The notes under the pieces are model-generated. The model had not been told where the DNA came from. It did not search any database and saw only the letters and a list, made by a program, of their open reading frames with translations. From contig CABIVQ010000006.1 of NCBI GenBank assembly GCA_902362365.1, forward strand, positions 19,666 through 83,665: a stretch of DNA of 64,000 nucleotides, in the 5' to 3' direction. Origin of the DNA: Clostridiaceae bacterium. Lineage in GTDB: Bacteria > Bacillota > Clostridia > Peptostreptococcales > Peptostreptococcaceae. The position numbers and the translations under genes were made by a program. This document shows positions 9,243 through 17,874 of the stretch, one piece after another. Within the stretch, counting starts at the first letter, position 1. Each line of letters starts with the position of its first letter.

Positions 9243-10802
9243 ATGAAATTATACATATCATACTATGGAAATTATGTTTCTATAGTTGAAGGGTCATACA
9301 ATAGTAAAAAAGAAAAATACAATATTAAAAAGTATATGGTTTTATCTAGTGAAGAGGTGCCTCTTGATGCAAATGATAAATATAGCCTACTTAGAGAAGC
9401 TTTAAAATTAGATAGGTGGAAAGCTAAGAATGCGGTACTTTGCCTAAATACAAGGGATGTACTTATAAAATCAAATAATATATCTAAGGTTAGTCCTAAA
9501 GATTTAGATGGAATAATGAGTCATGAAATATATGAAATGATGTCTTTAAATGATGATCAATATACATTTTCATATGAGGTTGTAAAAGAAAGAAATGATG
9601 AAGGGAAAGAATCATTAGATGTAATTATTGCAGCTGTAATGAATGAAGAATTGTATACAATTTTAGATATATTTAAGGAGTTTAAGCTTAATTTAGAAGG
9701 CATAGATACTATGGCTACTGCTTATAGTAGATTACTTAAAAATATTGAGTATGATAATATAATGATGCTAAACATAGGTGAATATGGAAGTATCGTAAAT
9801 ATATACAAAGAAGATAGTTTATTCATATATGACAATGTACCTGTCAGAATAAATAAAAGATCAAGCGATGTATTATGTTTAGCTTTAGTGGACGAAATTA
9901 AAGGTCTAATGAATTTCTATTCGTCTAGAAACTATGGTAATAGCATAGATACTGTAGTTATAGTTGGTCAATCAAGTGAAAATACAGATATAGTAGATAG
10001 CTTTAAATATAGCTTTAATAGTGAGATAGTAAGTGGAATAGAAAACTTATTTGATATAACAGAAGATATACAAGGAGATATACAGATAAATGAAATTAGT
10101 AAAGTTTGTGATATCTTAGGAAGTATGTGCGTAGTTAAAGATAAAAAAAGTTATTCTTACATGAATTTACTTCCACTAAAACAAAGAAATAAGCAAAAGA
10201 AAACCGATATAGTTAGGAAATATTTTTTAGCAGCACCAATAGCATTAGGAATAATAGCAGCACCATATTTTGTATTTGGAGCTATGAATATGAAGGTATT
10301 ACATGATACAAACTTAGCTCAAGTTAAATTAGATAAGATAATGAACGAATACAAGGGGATAGAAAGTATAAATCAAAAAATAAAAACAGCAGAAGAAGAG
10401 TTAGAAATATATAATATGTTAAGCAGTAAGGATGTAAAATGGGGGAATGTGCTAAACGAAATAGATAAAAATATTCCTTATAAAGTTGATCTAACTAATA
10501 TTTCTGTAACTTATGAGAATCCTGATTTAGAACAAACAAATAGTGAAGAAATAGAAAATGATGTAAATATGGAAAGTACTGCAGAAACTGAAGTTCCAAT
10601 ATACGATAAAATACCTAATACTATAAATATTGAGGGGATTGCAAAAGACTCTGTTTATGTAGGTCAATTTGTATATAGTCTTAATAAACTTACATATTTT
10701 AAATCTGCAAAACTAATAAGCAGTACAGAAGATAAAGAAAATGGAGGACAGGTATTTAATATAGTATTGGACTTGAAAGAAGGTGTAGTTTCTGGTGATT
10801 AA
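9243..10802 (+). CDS. pilMN: PilM-PilN fusion of the pilus alignment complex
   Basis: Links cytoplasmic and membrane parts of the pilus machine. Residues 1 to about 310 form an actin-like PilM domain. A single membrane helix near 328-348 (YFLAAPIALGIIAAPYFVFG) follows, then a coiled region and a C-terminal PilN-like periplasmic-type domain. In most Gram-negative systems these are two proteins, PilM binding the PilN cytoplasmic tail; here they are one polypeptide. The same fusion is described in C. difficile. An acidic linker (about 420-450) splits the PilN part. AGGAGG precedes the ATG. The end overlaps pilO by 8 bases. Confidence 0.88.
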   Translation: MKLYISYYGNYVSIVEGSYNSKKEKYNIKKYMVLSSEEVPLDANDKYSLLREALKLDRWKAKNAVLCLNTRDVLIKSNNISKVSPKDLDGIMSHEIYEMMSLNDDQYTFSYEVVKERNDEGKESLDVIIAAVMNEELYTILDIFKEFKLNLEGIDTMATAYSRLLKNIEYDNIMMLNIGEYGSIVNIYKEDSLFIYDNVPVRINKRSSDVLCLALVDEIKGLMNFYSSRNYGNSIDTVVIVGQSSENTDIVDSFKYSFNSEIVSGIENLFDITEDIQGDIQINEISKVCDILGSMCVVKDKKSYSYMNLLPLKQRNKQKKTDIVRKYFLAAPIALGIIAAPYFVFGAMNMKVLHDTNLAQVKLDKIMNEYKGIESINQKIKTAEEELEIYNMLSSKDVKWGNVLNEIDKNIPYKVDLTNISVTYENPDLEQTNSEEIENDVNMESTAETEVPIYDKIPNTINIEGIAKDSVYVGQFVYSLNKLTYFKSAKLISSTEDKENGGQVFNIVLDLKEGVVSGD

Positions 10803-11724
10803 TGAAAAGTTTGAAAAGAAAAGTATATTACAAAAAGAATTAAATACAAAAGAGGTTTTATTAGTACTAGGGATAGTAACTCTTATAGTTATATATGGAG
10901 CTGTATTTATATATCCTAGATATGCAGAGTATAAAGCTTATGCAACTATTTTAGAACAAATAGAAAATCAGATAAGTACTTATAAAGGTCGAATAAATGA
11001 ATTACCTCAGTTAGAATCAAAACTAAATAATTTAACGAAAGAAATAGAAGTAAAAAGCAAAATATTATCTCACAATATGGAAGATGGTATGTTTTTAATT
11101 GGCCTTTCAAAATTAATGGATGCAGTTAATGTAGATTTAGTTGAATATTATGTAGAAGAATCAAAATCTTATCATGCTTTTTATGCGATACCTACAACGA
11201 TAAAGGTAAGAGGAAATTATAAGAATGTTAGAGAGGTAATGAATTATTTAGAGCAACAAAATAATATTACTCAAATCTTAGATTATAATATGGAAACTTA
11301 TATAGATGAAGAAGAATCTGATACAGCTAATGTATCAAGTTTAAACTCAAGTGTTACTACAAATGACCTATCTTATTCTGATATAGGATGGACCTTAAAT
11401 AGTAACTTATATCATAATAAAGATTGTTCAATATTAGAGGAAGAGGCACAACAATTTGGAGGATCCTTTATACAAGCAGCTCCACCAAATAACTATAAAG
11501 CTTGCTCAGACTGCAAACCTATTTTAAGTACTAAAACTTCTCAAGGAAACATAGTTCAAGAAAGTAGTATTGATAATAATGAAGTTCCTAAGGCTAAAGG
11601 AGATATTATAGCGAAATTTAGCTTTATAATGTATTCTTCAGAAAATCCAAAAATAGAATTAGATAATGACGATTTTACTACTTGGAATCCAGGTAAATGG
11701 AATCCATTTACGACAACAAGATAG
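10795..11724 (+). CDS. pilO: PilO-like pilus alignment protein with a Cys-rich insert
   Basis: Predicted partner of the PilN domain encoded just upstream. The 309-residue protein starts at a GTG that overlaps the pilMN stop. It has one membrane helix (about residues 22-42), a coiled coil (about 50-85) and a ferredoxin-like region resembling PilO. Residues about 197-245 form an unusual insert with YH-x3-C (His207, Cys211) and C-x2-C (Cys237, Cys240), a pattern found in small metal-binding or excalibur-like secreted modules. The PilO call rests mainly on position and topology. The insert is discussed in the findings. Confidence 0.78.
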   Translation: MINEKFEKKSILQKELNTKEVLLVLGIVTLIVIYGAVFIYPRYAEYKAYATILEQIENQISTYKGRINELPQLESKLNNLTKEIEVKSKILSHNMEDGMFLIGLSKLMDAVNVDLVEYYVEESKSYHAFYAIPTTIKVRGNYKNVREVMNYLEQQNNITQILDYNMETYIDEEESDTANVSSLNSSVTTNDLSYSDIGWTLNSNLYHNKDCSILEEEAQQFGGSFIQAAPPNNYKACSDCKPILSTKTSQGNIVQESSIDNNEVPKAKGDIIAKFSFIMYSSENPKIELDNDDFTTWNPGKWNPFTTTR

Positions 11725-11739
11725 TATGGGGGGATACGA

Positions 11740-12648
11740 TTGAGAAATAAAGGTTTTACTTTAATAGAATTAATTATAGCTATAAGTATATTTAGTACTA
11801 TTTTACTTTTAGGATATAAGGTTATAGATGGTACAAGTATATCAACTAAAAAACAAAGTGAAATATTTAATGAACAGCAAGTAACTAATTTATTAAATAA
11901 GTACTTTACAAAAGACATAGAAAAAGCTATTTCAATAGAATTTATAAACATAGATAAAAGCGGAAATGTAATAATAAGAAACTCAGCAGATGATGAGTAT
12001 TCTTATGGATATTTATTAAAAACTATAGAAAATGTAAATAAAAAAGAAAAAACATACTCTATTAATAGAATAGTAGGTTCGGAAAATTTAGTATTAGTGT
12101 CAAATCATAAATATACTGATACGGATGTAGAGCCGTTATGTATAAAGAAATATGATAATAACTTGTATAATATAAAACTATTAAGTGGAAAACATGATTA
12201 TGAGTTTAATGTTAGTTCTAGAATTAGCGAAGAAGAAAACACAGATGAAAAAGAAGACGTCAATGTTTACTATGGAAATGGTATAGATATTGATTATAGA
12301 GATGGGGTAGGTATAAAACTAAATGGACAAGATGACTACATATTTAAATTTACATATGGAAGCAATAATGAACGATATACATTAGATAAGTTTGAGATTA
12401 TATTTGATGGCGCTTATGCTAAGGTATATATTAATGGAGTTGAAAAATTTAGAGTTCATAAGATTGGGTATCCATCAAATGTAGTAATAAAATTAGAACA
12501 CTATTATTTATATGATAGAGTATATATAAATAGTAGTGTATACAAAGATAAGGAATATATTGAATCACCAGAAATGGTGCAAAGAATTGCTGTAGAAAAT
12601 CTAACAATAAACCATGGAGCTAAGAGTGGCTTAAGTATAATATGGTAG
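11740..12648 (+). CDS. pilV: Minor pilin / pseudopilin (PilV position)
   Basis: Prepilin-like protein with leader MRNKG and mature FTLIELIIAISIFSTILLLG, including the mature Glu5. It is 302 residues, so much larger than the major pilin, and likely sits at the pilus tip or acts in initiation. The C-terminal region is beta-rich with no catalytic motif; residues about 185-275 look like a lectin-like or concanavalin-type sandwich, which is an impression only. The start is TTG at 11740 after a GGGGGG purine run. The symbol follows the position in the C. difficile cluster. Confidence 0.8.
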   Translation: MRNKGFTLIELIIAISIFSTILLLGYKVIDGTSISTKKQSEIFNEQQVTNLLNKYFTKDIEKAISIEFINIDKSGNVIIRNSADDEYSYGYLLKTIENVNKKEKTYSINRIVGSENLVLVSNHKYTDTDVEPLCIKKYDNNLYNIKLLSGKHDYEFNVSSRISEEENTDEKEDVNVYYGNGIDIDYRDGVGIKLNGQDDYIFKFTYGSNNERYTLDKFEIIFDGAYAKVYINGVEKFRVHKIGYPSNVVIKLEHYYLYDRVYINSSVYKDKEYIESPEMVQRIAVENLTINHGAKSGLSIIW

Positions 12649-12674
12649 ATTGAAAATGATAGTAGGTGTTTGTA

Positions 12675-13154
12675 TTGAAACATAATAAAACAAATCGAGG
12701 TTTTACACTCATTGAAGTGCTAATATCTTTGAGTATAGTTACTATTATACTTTTATCACTTTTTTCTTTTTATAATAGTTCTATAAAATTTAATAAAAAG
12801 AATGAAACAGATATCAATTCCTTAAATGTATCTCAGACTGCAATAGAAAGTATGAGGATTTATAGCAAATTAAATAATAAGTTTGGAATAGATATAGATA
12901 ATGATGGAGTAGATGACTTAGGTTTTGATAATTCAGAATCTAATTGGGTAGACTTAGATTCTGAGTACAAAATCTATACGGGAAATCTTGATACTTTAGA
13001 AATCGAGAAAGATAATAATAAATACTTAGCGACAATAAATAGTGTAAAAAGATATAAGAACAATATGAGTGTATATACGGTAGAATTAGAAACTAAATCA
13101 AAGTATAACAGTACAAAAAAGATAAATTTAATTACTCAAGTTTATGTTAAATGA
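12675..13154 (+). CDS. pilU: Minor pilin (PilU position)
   Basis: A 159-residue prepilin-like protein with leader MKHNKTNRG and mature FTLIEVLISLSIVTIILLSL, with Glu5 conserved. I place the start at TTG 12675. AGGTG at 12664-12668 gives a 6-base spacer, whereas the upstream GTG at 12666 lies inside that ribosome site. The rest is a small beta-rich domain with an Asp-rich segment DIDNDGVDD, which could bind calcium as in some minor pilins. It lies 26 bases after pilV. The symbol comes from cluster position and is not the PilU retraction ATPase. Confidence 0.8.
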   Translation: MKHNKTNRGFTLIEVLISLSIVTIILLSLFSFYNSSIKFNKKNETDINSLNVSQTAIESMRIYSKLNNKFGIDIDNDGVDDLGFDNSESNWVDLDSEYKIYTGNLDTLEIEKDNNKYLATINSVKRYKNNMSVYTVELETKSKYNSTKKINLITQVYVK

Positions 13155-13167
13155 TTGGAGATAGTGG

Positions 13168-14664
13168 ATGTACAAAAATAAGTTGAACGATAATAGAGGC
13201 GGAGCTCTTATTATTGTAATAGTTGCAATAGCCATTATAGGTATAACTATAGGTACTGTGTCAATGCAGATAATAAATCAAGTTAAATCTAATAAAAACT
13301 CTTATGATACTATGCAATCAAGATATATGGCTGAGTCAGGTGTAGAAAACACAATATCAAAAATTGTTAATCAGGTCGAAAATAAGATAAACAATATTAA
13401 TAATGGCTCTAGAAGTAACTTTAATAATATAAGTAGTAATATAGTTAAATCCTCAACTGATAGGTATGGAAAGGCTAAAAATAAATTAATTTTATTATAT
13501 GAGAATATTAGTCAAATAAATGATGGATACCAAAGTAAAAAAGATATAATAGTAAAATTAAATCAGATTATAAATAATGACTATTCGTCTATATTACAGT
13601 TAAATAATGATATAAATGATATAAAATTATATATTATACATGCAATAGCCTCTGAAGATAATAGTATAAAGGGTGAAGATTTAAATATAATTTATGAAGC
13701 AATAGGGTATTTAAATGATGCAGTATTAACTATATATGAGAGTGAGGATATTCATCAAGGTCATACTGCATTAGAAATAAGCTCATCTAGTTATGGAGGA
13801 GATAATAGATATGTTACTCAAGGTGAAATTGAAACTAAATTTATAAAAGATTATGGGAATGAGGCGTATAGTTTTACCGTGGATTCTATACAGAGATATA
13901 CTGGAGATGTATTAAAGAATACGCCAAGTAAGTTTGTTATTAAAGAATTTAATGTAGAAGGGTATTATAAATTAAAAGATAAAATAGGAAGGTTATCTGA
14001 TACGAAAATAAGAGAATTAGAAGATGCCTTAATAAATCTAAAGGATACTATAAATCATATTCAATGGACCAATAAAAATTCTGTAACTGAATATGAGATA
14101 GAATTAAGTCTAAGAAAAGATAATGCTATTAAAGTTATTGATGAAATATTAATTAAATATACAATGGATATTGTAGAAAATGAACTATACAAAATTTATA
14201 TAGAAGAACTGAATAATTTTGAATCTCTCACTCAAGAAAATTATGTAGTATTAAAAGAAATGATATACAACATGGATAATATAAGAAAAAATTTAGTTGA
14301 ACTTAAATGCAAACTAGGATTTATAGCAACTAAACAAGAGGATAATATAAATAAGCCAGATTCTCCTGATGTAAATCCTCCAGTAAATAAAGAAGTTTAT
14401 ATAGGGTTAGATAAATATGAAAATATATTAGGCGAAAATGTTAGCTATACAGTTGAAGCTATTGATGAAAAAAAATTAGACTTAATATATGAAAATGGAG
14501 ATATATCAAATGTAGAGGATTTTAGTTTGGATATAATATCAGGAGGTAATAATAATGGATATAATTACAAAGTAAATGCTAAAGTACTTTTTAAAACTAG
14601 AAAAGAAAACAATCAATTTAAAACTAGTTATAGCATTAAGTCTTACGACAAAATTAATAATTAG
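13168..14664 (+). CDS. pilK: Large minor pilin, PilK/PilX-like
   Basis: A 498-residue protein with prepilin-type N terminus: basic leader ending NRG, then GALIIVIVAIAIIGITIG. The residue at mature position 5 is Ile, not Glu, as in GspK/PilX-type tip subunits. MAESGVENTI near residues 53-62 is the conserved PilX-like segment. The middle is long and rich in Asn, Ile and Lys with predicted helices, followed by a Pro-rich hinge (PDSPDVNPPVN) and a C-terminal beta domain. It probably caps the pilus. It lies between pilU and pilT in one operon. Confidence 0.78.
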   Translation: MYKNKLNDNRGGALIIVIVAIAIIGITIGTVSMQIINQVKSNKNSYDTMQSRYMAESGVENTISKIVNQVENKINNINNGSRSNFNNISSNIVKSSTDRYGKAKNKLILLYENISQINDGYQSKKDIIVKLNQIINNDYSSILQLNNDINDIKLYIIHAIASEDNSIKGEDLNIIYEAIGYLNDAVLTIYESEDIHQGHTALEISSSSYGGDNRYVTQGEIETKFIKDYGNEAYSFTVDSIQRYTGDVLKNTPSKFVIKEFNVEGYYKLKDKIGRLSDTKIRELEDALINLKDTINHIQWTNKNSVTEYEIELSLRKDNAIKVIDEILIKYTMDIVENELYKIYIEELNNFESLTQENYVVLKEMIYNMDNIRKNLVELKCKLGFIATKQEDNINKPDSPDVNPPVNKEVYIGLDKYENILGENVSYTVEAIDEKKLDLIYENGDISNVEDFSLDIISGGNNNGYNYKVNAKVLFKTRKENNQFKTSYSIKSYDKINN

Positions 14665-14682
14665 TTATATTAGGAGTAAGGT

Positions 14683-15744
14683 ATGAATATATTTGATTTA
14701 TTAAAAATAGCAATAGAATTAGGAGCATCAGATGTACATATTACTGTAGAAAGCGCTCCTATAGCTAGAATAAAAGGAAAATTTATCAAACTATCAGATA
14801 AAATATTAACTAATCAAGATACAAAAAAGATGGTTCAAGATATTGCAGGAGAGAAAAATTTTATAAGAATAGAGGATCATGGAGAAGTAGATTTTTCGAT
14901 AGCTATAGATACAGGTGAAAGAGTTAGGATAAATGTATATAAACAAAAGGGAAATTACGCAATAGCGGCAAGAACAATAACAGCACAAATACCAGCATTT
15001 GAATCATTAGGTCTTCCTGAGATATTAAAAACATTTACACAAAAACATAAAGGTTTAGTTCTAGTGACAGGACCGACGGGAAGTGGGAAGTCTACTACAC
15101 TTGCAAGTCTTATTGATATAATAAATGAAAACCAACAAAGGCATATAATAACCTTGGAAGATCCAATTGAATATGTACATAAACACAAGACTAGCTTAGT
15201 AAATCAAAGGGAAATAGGACAAGATACAGAAAGCTTTAATTCAGCTCTAAGGGCAATACTTCGTCAAGACCCTGATGTAATTCTTATAGGAGAGATGAGA
15301 GACCCAGAAACTATATCAATAGCATTAACAGCAGCAGAAACTGGTCACTTAGTATTCTCGACTCTACATACGGTAGGAGCAGCAAAAACTATAGATAGAA
15401 TAGTAGATATGTTCCCATCAGAGCAGCAACAGCAAGTAAGAGCTCAGTTATCTACAGTTTGTGAAGGCGTTGTTTCACAGCAATTAATACAAACTGTAGA
15501 TGGGAGAAGACGAATTGCAGCGCTTGAGGTTATGATAGCAAATCCTGCAATTAGACATTTAATAAGAGAAAATAAAACTTACCAAATACCAAATCAAATT
15601 CAAACAGGAAGTAAATTTGGTATGCAGTCTATGGATCAAGAACTAGTTAATTTATATAGACAAGGATTAATTTCAAGAGATAGTGCATTAAGTAGATGTA
15701 CTGATTATGAGTATACAAGTAGATTAATAGGGGATAGATATTAA
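14683..15744 (+). CDS. pilT: Type IV pilus retraction ATPase PilT
   Basis: Hexameric ATPase that drives pilus disassembly and so twitching or surface movement. The 353-residue protein has Walker A GPTGSGKST at 130-138, the Asp-box and Walker B segment RQDPDVILIGEMRDPETI, and the PilT hallmark AIRHLIRENK near 285. It lacks the tetracysteine motif and long N-terminal domain of PilB, which identifies it as PilT. Its stop codon is followed within two bases by the prepilin peptidase gene. Confidence 0.96.
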   Translation: MNIFDLLKIAIELGASDVHITVESAPIARIKGKFIKLSDKILTNQDTKKMVQDIAGEKNFIRIEDHGEVDFSIAIDTGERVRINVYKQKGNYAIAARTITAQIPAFESLGLPEILKTFTQKHKGLVLVTGPTGSGKSTTLASLIDIINENQQRHIITLEDPIEYVHKHKTSLVNQREIGQDTESFNSALRAILRQDPDVILIGEMRDPETISIALTAAETGHLVFSTLHTVGAAKTIDRIVDMFPSEQQQQVRAQLSTVCEGVVSQQLIQTVDGRRRIAALEVMIANPAIRHLIRENKTYQIPNQIQTGSKFGMQSMDQELVNLYRQGLISRDSALSRCTDYEYTSRLIGDRY

Positions 15745-15745
15745 A

Positions 15746-16525
15746 ATGGAATTTTTATTACAACTTTACATATTTATAGTGGGAACAATTTTCGGAAGTT
15801 TCTTCAACGTATGCATATACAGAATTCCAGAAAATAAGTCAATAGCAAACCCACCATCAACATGTACCACGTGTAACACAAGATTAAAACCAATAGACTT
15901 AATACCAATATTAAGTTACCTAATGTCAGGAAAAAAATGTAGATACTGTAAAAAAGAAATATCACCAAGATATGCAGCAGTAGAATTTCTAACAGGAATA
16001 CTATTTATATTAGTATATAACGTACACTCAATATTATTAGAAACGGTATATTACTTAATATTAGTATCACTATTAGTAATAATAACTTTCATAGATATAG
16101 ACCACTATATAATACCAGACGGTATAATAATATTCGGACTAGTAACAGCTTTAATATTAAATATACTTGGTATAGGTATACCAATAAAAGAAAGTCTTAT
16201 AGGAGCCATAATATGCGGAGGAGAAATGTTAATATTAATCCATCTAATAGAACTTGTAGTAAAAAAAGAAGTAATGGGTGGAGGAGACATAAAATTATTC
16301 GCAATGATAGGTCTTTTCTTAGGTATAAAAGGAGGAATCCTAACGATTATCTTAAGCGTATACATAGGAGCAATATATGGTGTAGGAACTATACTATATA
16401 GCAAATTAAATAATAAAGAATATAATTCTATGATACCATATGGACCATTTATTTCTGTTGGAGCTATAATAGTTTTATTATACGGAAATAATATTTTAAA
16501 TTGGTATTCGAAATTACTTATATAA
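15746..16525 (+). CDS. pilD2: Prepilin peptidase (full length, with zinc Cys motif)
   Basis: Membrane aspartic protease that cleaves leaders from the pilins encoded upstream and may N-methylate the new end. The 259-residue protein has GSFFNVCIYRIP at the N terminus and two C-x2-C pairs (Cys40/43 and Cys65/68) in the cytoplasmic methylase-like domain. The catalytic Asp residues lie in FIDIDHYIIPD (Asp117) and GGGDIKL (Asp181). About seven membrane helices can be traced. No clear Shine-Dalgarno precedes its ATG, which suggests coupling to pilT. A terminator follows, ending the main pilus transcript. The symbol follows C. difficile order. Confidence 0.93.
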   Translation: MEFLLQLYIFIVGTIFGSFFNVCIYRIPENKSIANPPSTCTTCNTRLKPIDLIPILSYLMSGKKCRYCKKEISPRYAAVEFLTGILFILVYNVHSILLETVYYLILVSLLVIITFIDIDHYIIPDGIIIFGLVTALILNILGIGIPIKESLIGAIICGGEMLILIHLIELVVKKEVMGGGDIKLFAMIGLFLGIKGGILTIILSVYIGAIYGVGTILYSKLNNKEYNSMIPYGPFISVGAIIVLLYGNNILNWYSKLLI

Positions 16526-16563
16526 AAATAAGGCGTCGTACTTTATGGCGTCTTATTTTTTTA
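16526..16563 (+). terminator. Terminator at the end of the main pilus operon
   Basis: AAATAAGGCG (16526-16535) pairs with CGTCTTATTT (16549-16558) with one G-T pair, followed by seven T. It separates pilD2 from the second peptidase gene. Confidence 0.85.
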
Positions 16564-16645
16564 ATAAGAAGTATAAAAAGTTATATATTAATTAAAAATC
16601 AAGATATATAGCCAAATCCTATTACTAATACATAAATTAAATATA

Positions 16646-17284
16646 ATGATTTATACAATAATAACATCTATAATTTTAACTTATTTTACAAATAAGTATT
16701 TAAGTTATGTAAGAAAAGAAGCAAATAAAATTACATATAATATACCTATAATATATTTTTTGATAATAACTTTAAGTATATGTATTTATCTGAAATATGG
16801 TCTAACAATAGAATCTATAAGATATATATTCTTAATTCCTTTTTTAGTAGGAATATCAATTATTGATTACCAAACTACTTACATATATGATATAACAATA
16901 GTTAGTGGTATAATTATTCAAGGTGTAATTTTAATAAGCTCAATAAATATAGAAAAAGATTTTAAAAGTCATATAAGTGCTTTATTTGTAGGATTAATAT
17001 TTTCATATATTCTAGCTAAATTAACAAAATCTTTAGGAGAAGGAGATATTGGACTATTTGCTTTATGTTCCTTTACTTTAGGACATGATTACAGCATATA
17101 TATGATATTTTTATCATTTATGATAGCATTCATATACTGCATTTACATAATTTTTACAAAAAATAAATCAATTAAGGATAGTATACCATTTGCACCATTT
17201 ATATCATTAGCAACCATGTTGATAATGTTAACTGAAAATTACATACTTACAAGTTATTTTGACATAATGTACAATGTGTTATAA
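16646..17284 (+). CDS. pilD1: Second prepilin peptidase-like protein, short form without Cys domain
   Basis: A 212-residue integral membrane protein with the A24 peptidase Asp pair: Asp74 in [12 protein letters not shown] and Asp134 in [10 protein letters not shown]. The N-terminal C-x2-C methylase-like domain of pilD2 is missing, so it can be expected to cleave but perhaps not methylate. No convincing ribosome site precedes the ATG at 16646, so translation may be weak. A terminator lies between it and pilD2. The C. difficile pilus cluster also has two peptidase genes at this end. The symbol is by position. Confidence 0.8.
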   Translation: MIYTIITSIILTYFTNKYLSYVRKEANKITYNIPIIYFLIITLSICIYLKYGLTIESIRYIFLIPFLVGISIIDYQTTYIYDITIVSGIIIQGVILISSINIEKDFKSHISALFVGLIFSYILAKLTKSLGEGDIGLFALCSFTLGHDYSIYMIFLSFMIAFIYCIYIIFTKNKSIKDSIPFAPFISLATMLIMLTENYILTSYFDIMYNVL

Positions 17285-17297
17285 AGGAGGAATAAAT

Positions 17298-17858
17298 ATG
17301 TACGTAGTAGTAGGATTAGGTAATCCAGGGAAACAATATGAGAATACAAGACATAATGTTGGATTTAATGTTATAGATATTCTAGCGAAGGAATATGGCA
17401 TAAGCGTATCGAAAATAAAACATAAGGCTTTAATAGGAGAAGGTAGAGTTGGAAGTGAAAAAGTTCTTTTAGTTAAGCCTCAAACATATATGAATTTAAG
17501 TGGAGAAACTTTAATAGATATATATAATTATTATAAGGTTGATATGGAAAACATAATAGTTATATATGATGATATTGACTTAGATGTTGGAAAAATTAGA
17601 ATAAGAAAAAAAGGAAGTGGTGGAACTCATAATGGTATGAGATCTATTATAAAGTGCTTAGGTGCTAATGATTTTCCAAGAGTAAGAGTCGGGGTTTCTA
17701 AACCAAAACCAGGGCAAGATTTAGCTGATTTTGTTCTTTCTAGATTTAGAAAAGAAGAAAGCGATGATGTAGAACTAGGTTTAGAAAAAGCTGCAAAAGC
17801 AGTTGATGTAATGATAAGAGACAATATTGATTTAGCTATGAATAAATACAACGGATAA
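17298..17858 (+). CDS. pth: Peptidyl-tRNA hydrolase
   Basis: Releases tRNA from peptidyl-tRNA that dropped off ribosomes. The 186-residue protein has [20 protein letters not shown] at the N terminus with the catalytic His in TRHNVG, and the GGTHNGMRS segment, all typical of Pth. An in-frame upstream start at 17274 exists, but AAAGGAGG at 17283-17290 sits 7 bases before ATG 17298, which gives the family's normal start. It precedes mfd by 16 bases, as in the B. subtilis origin-proximal cluster. Confidence 0.97.
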   Translation: MYVVVGLGNPGKQYENTRHNVGFNVIDILAKEYGISVSKIKHKALIGEGRVGSEKVLLVKPQTYMNLSGETLIDIYNYYKVDMENIIVIYDDIDLDVGKIRIRKKGSGGTHNGMRSIIKCLGANDFPRVRVGVSKPKPGQDLADFVLSRFRKEESDDVELGLEKAAKAVDVMIRDNIDLAMNKYNG

Positions 17859-17874
17859 GGAAAGGGAGATTCAT

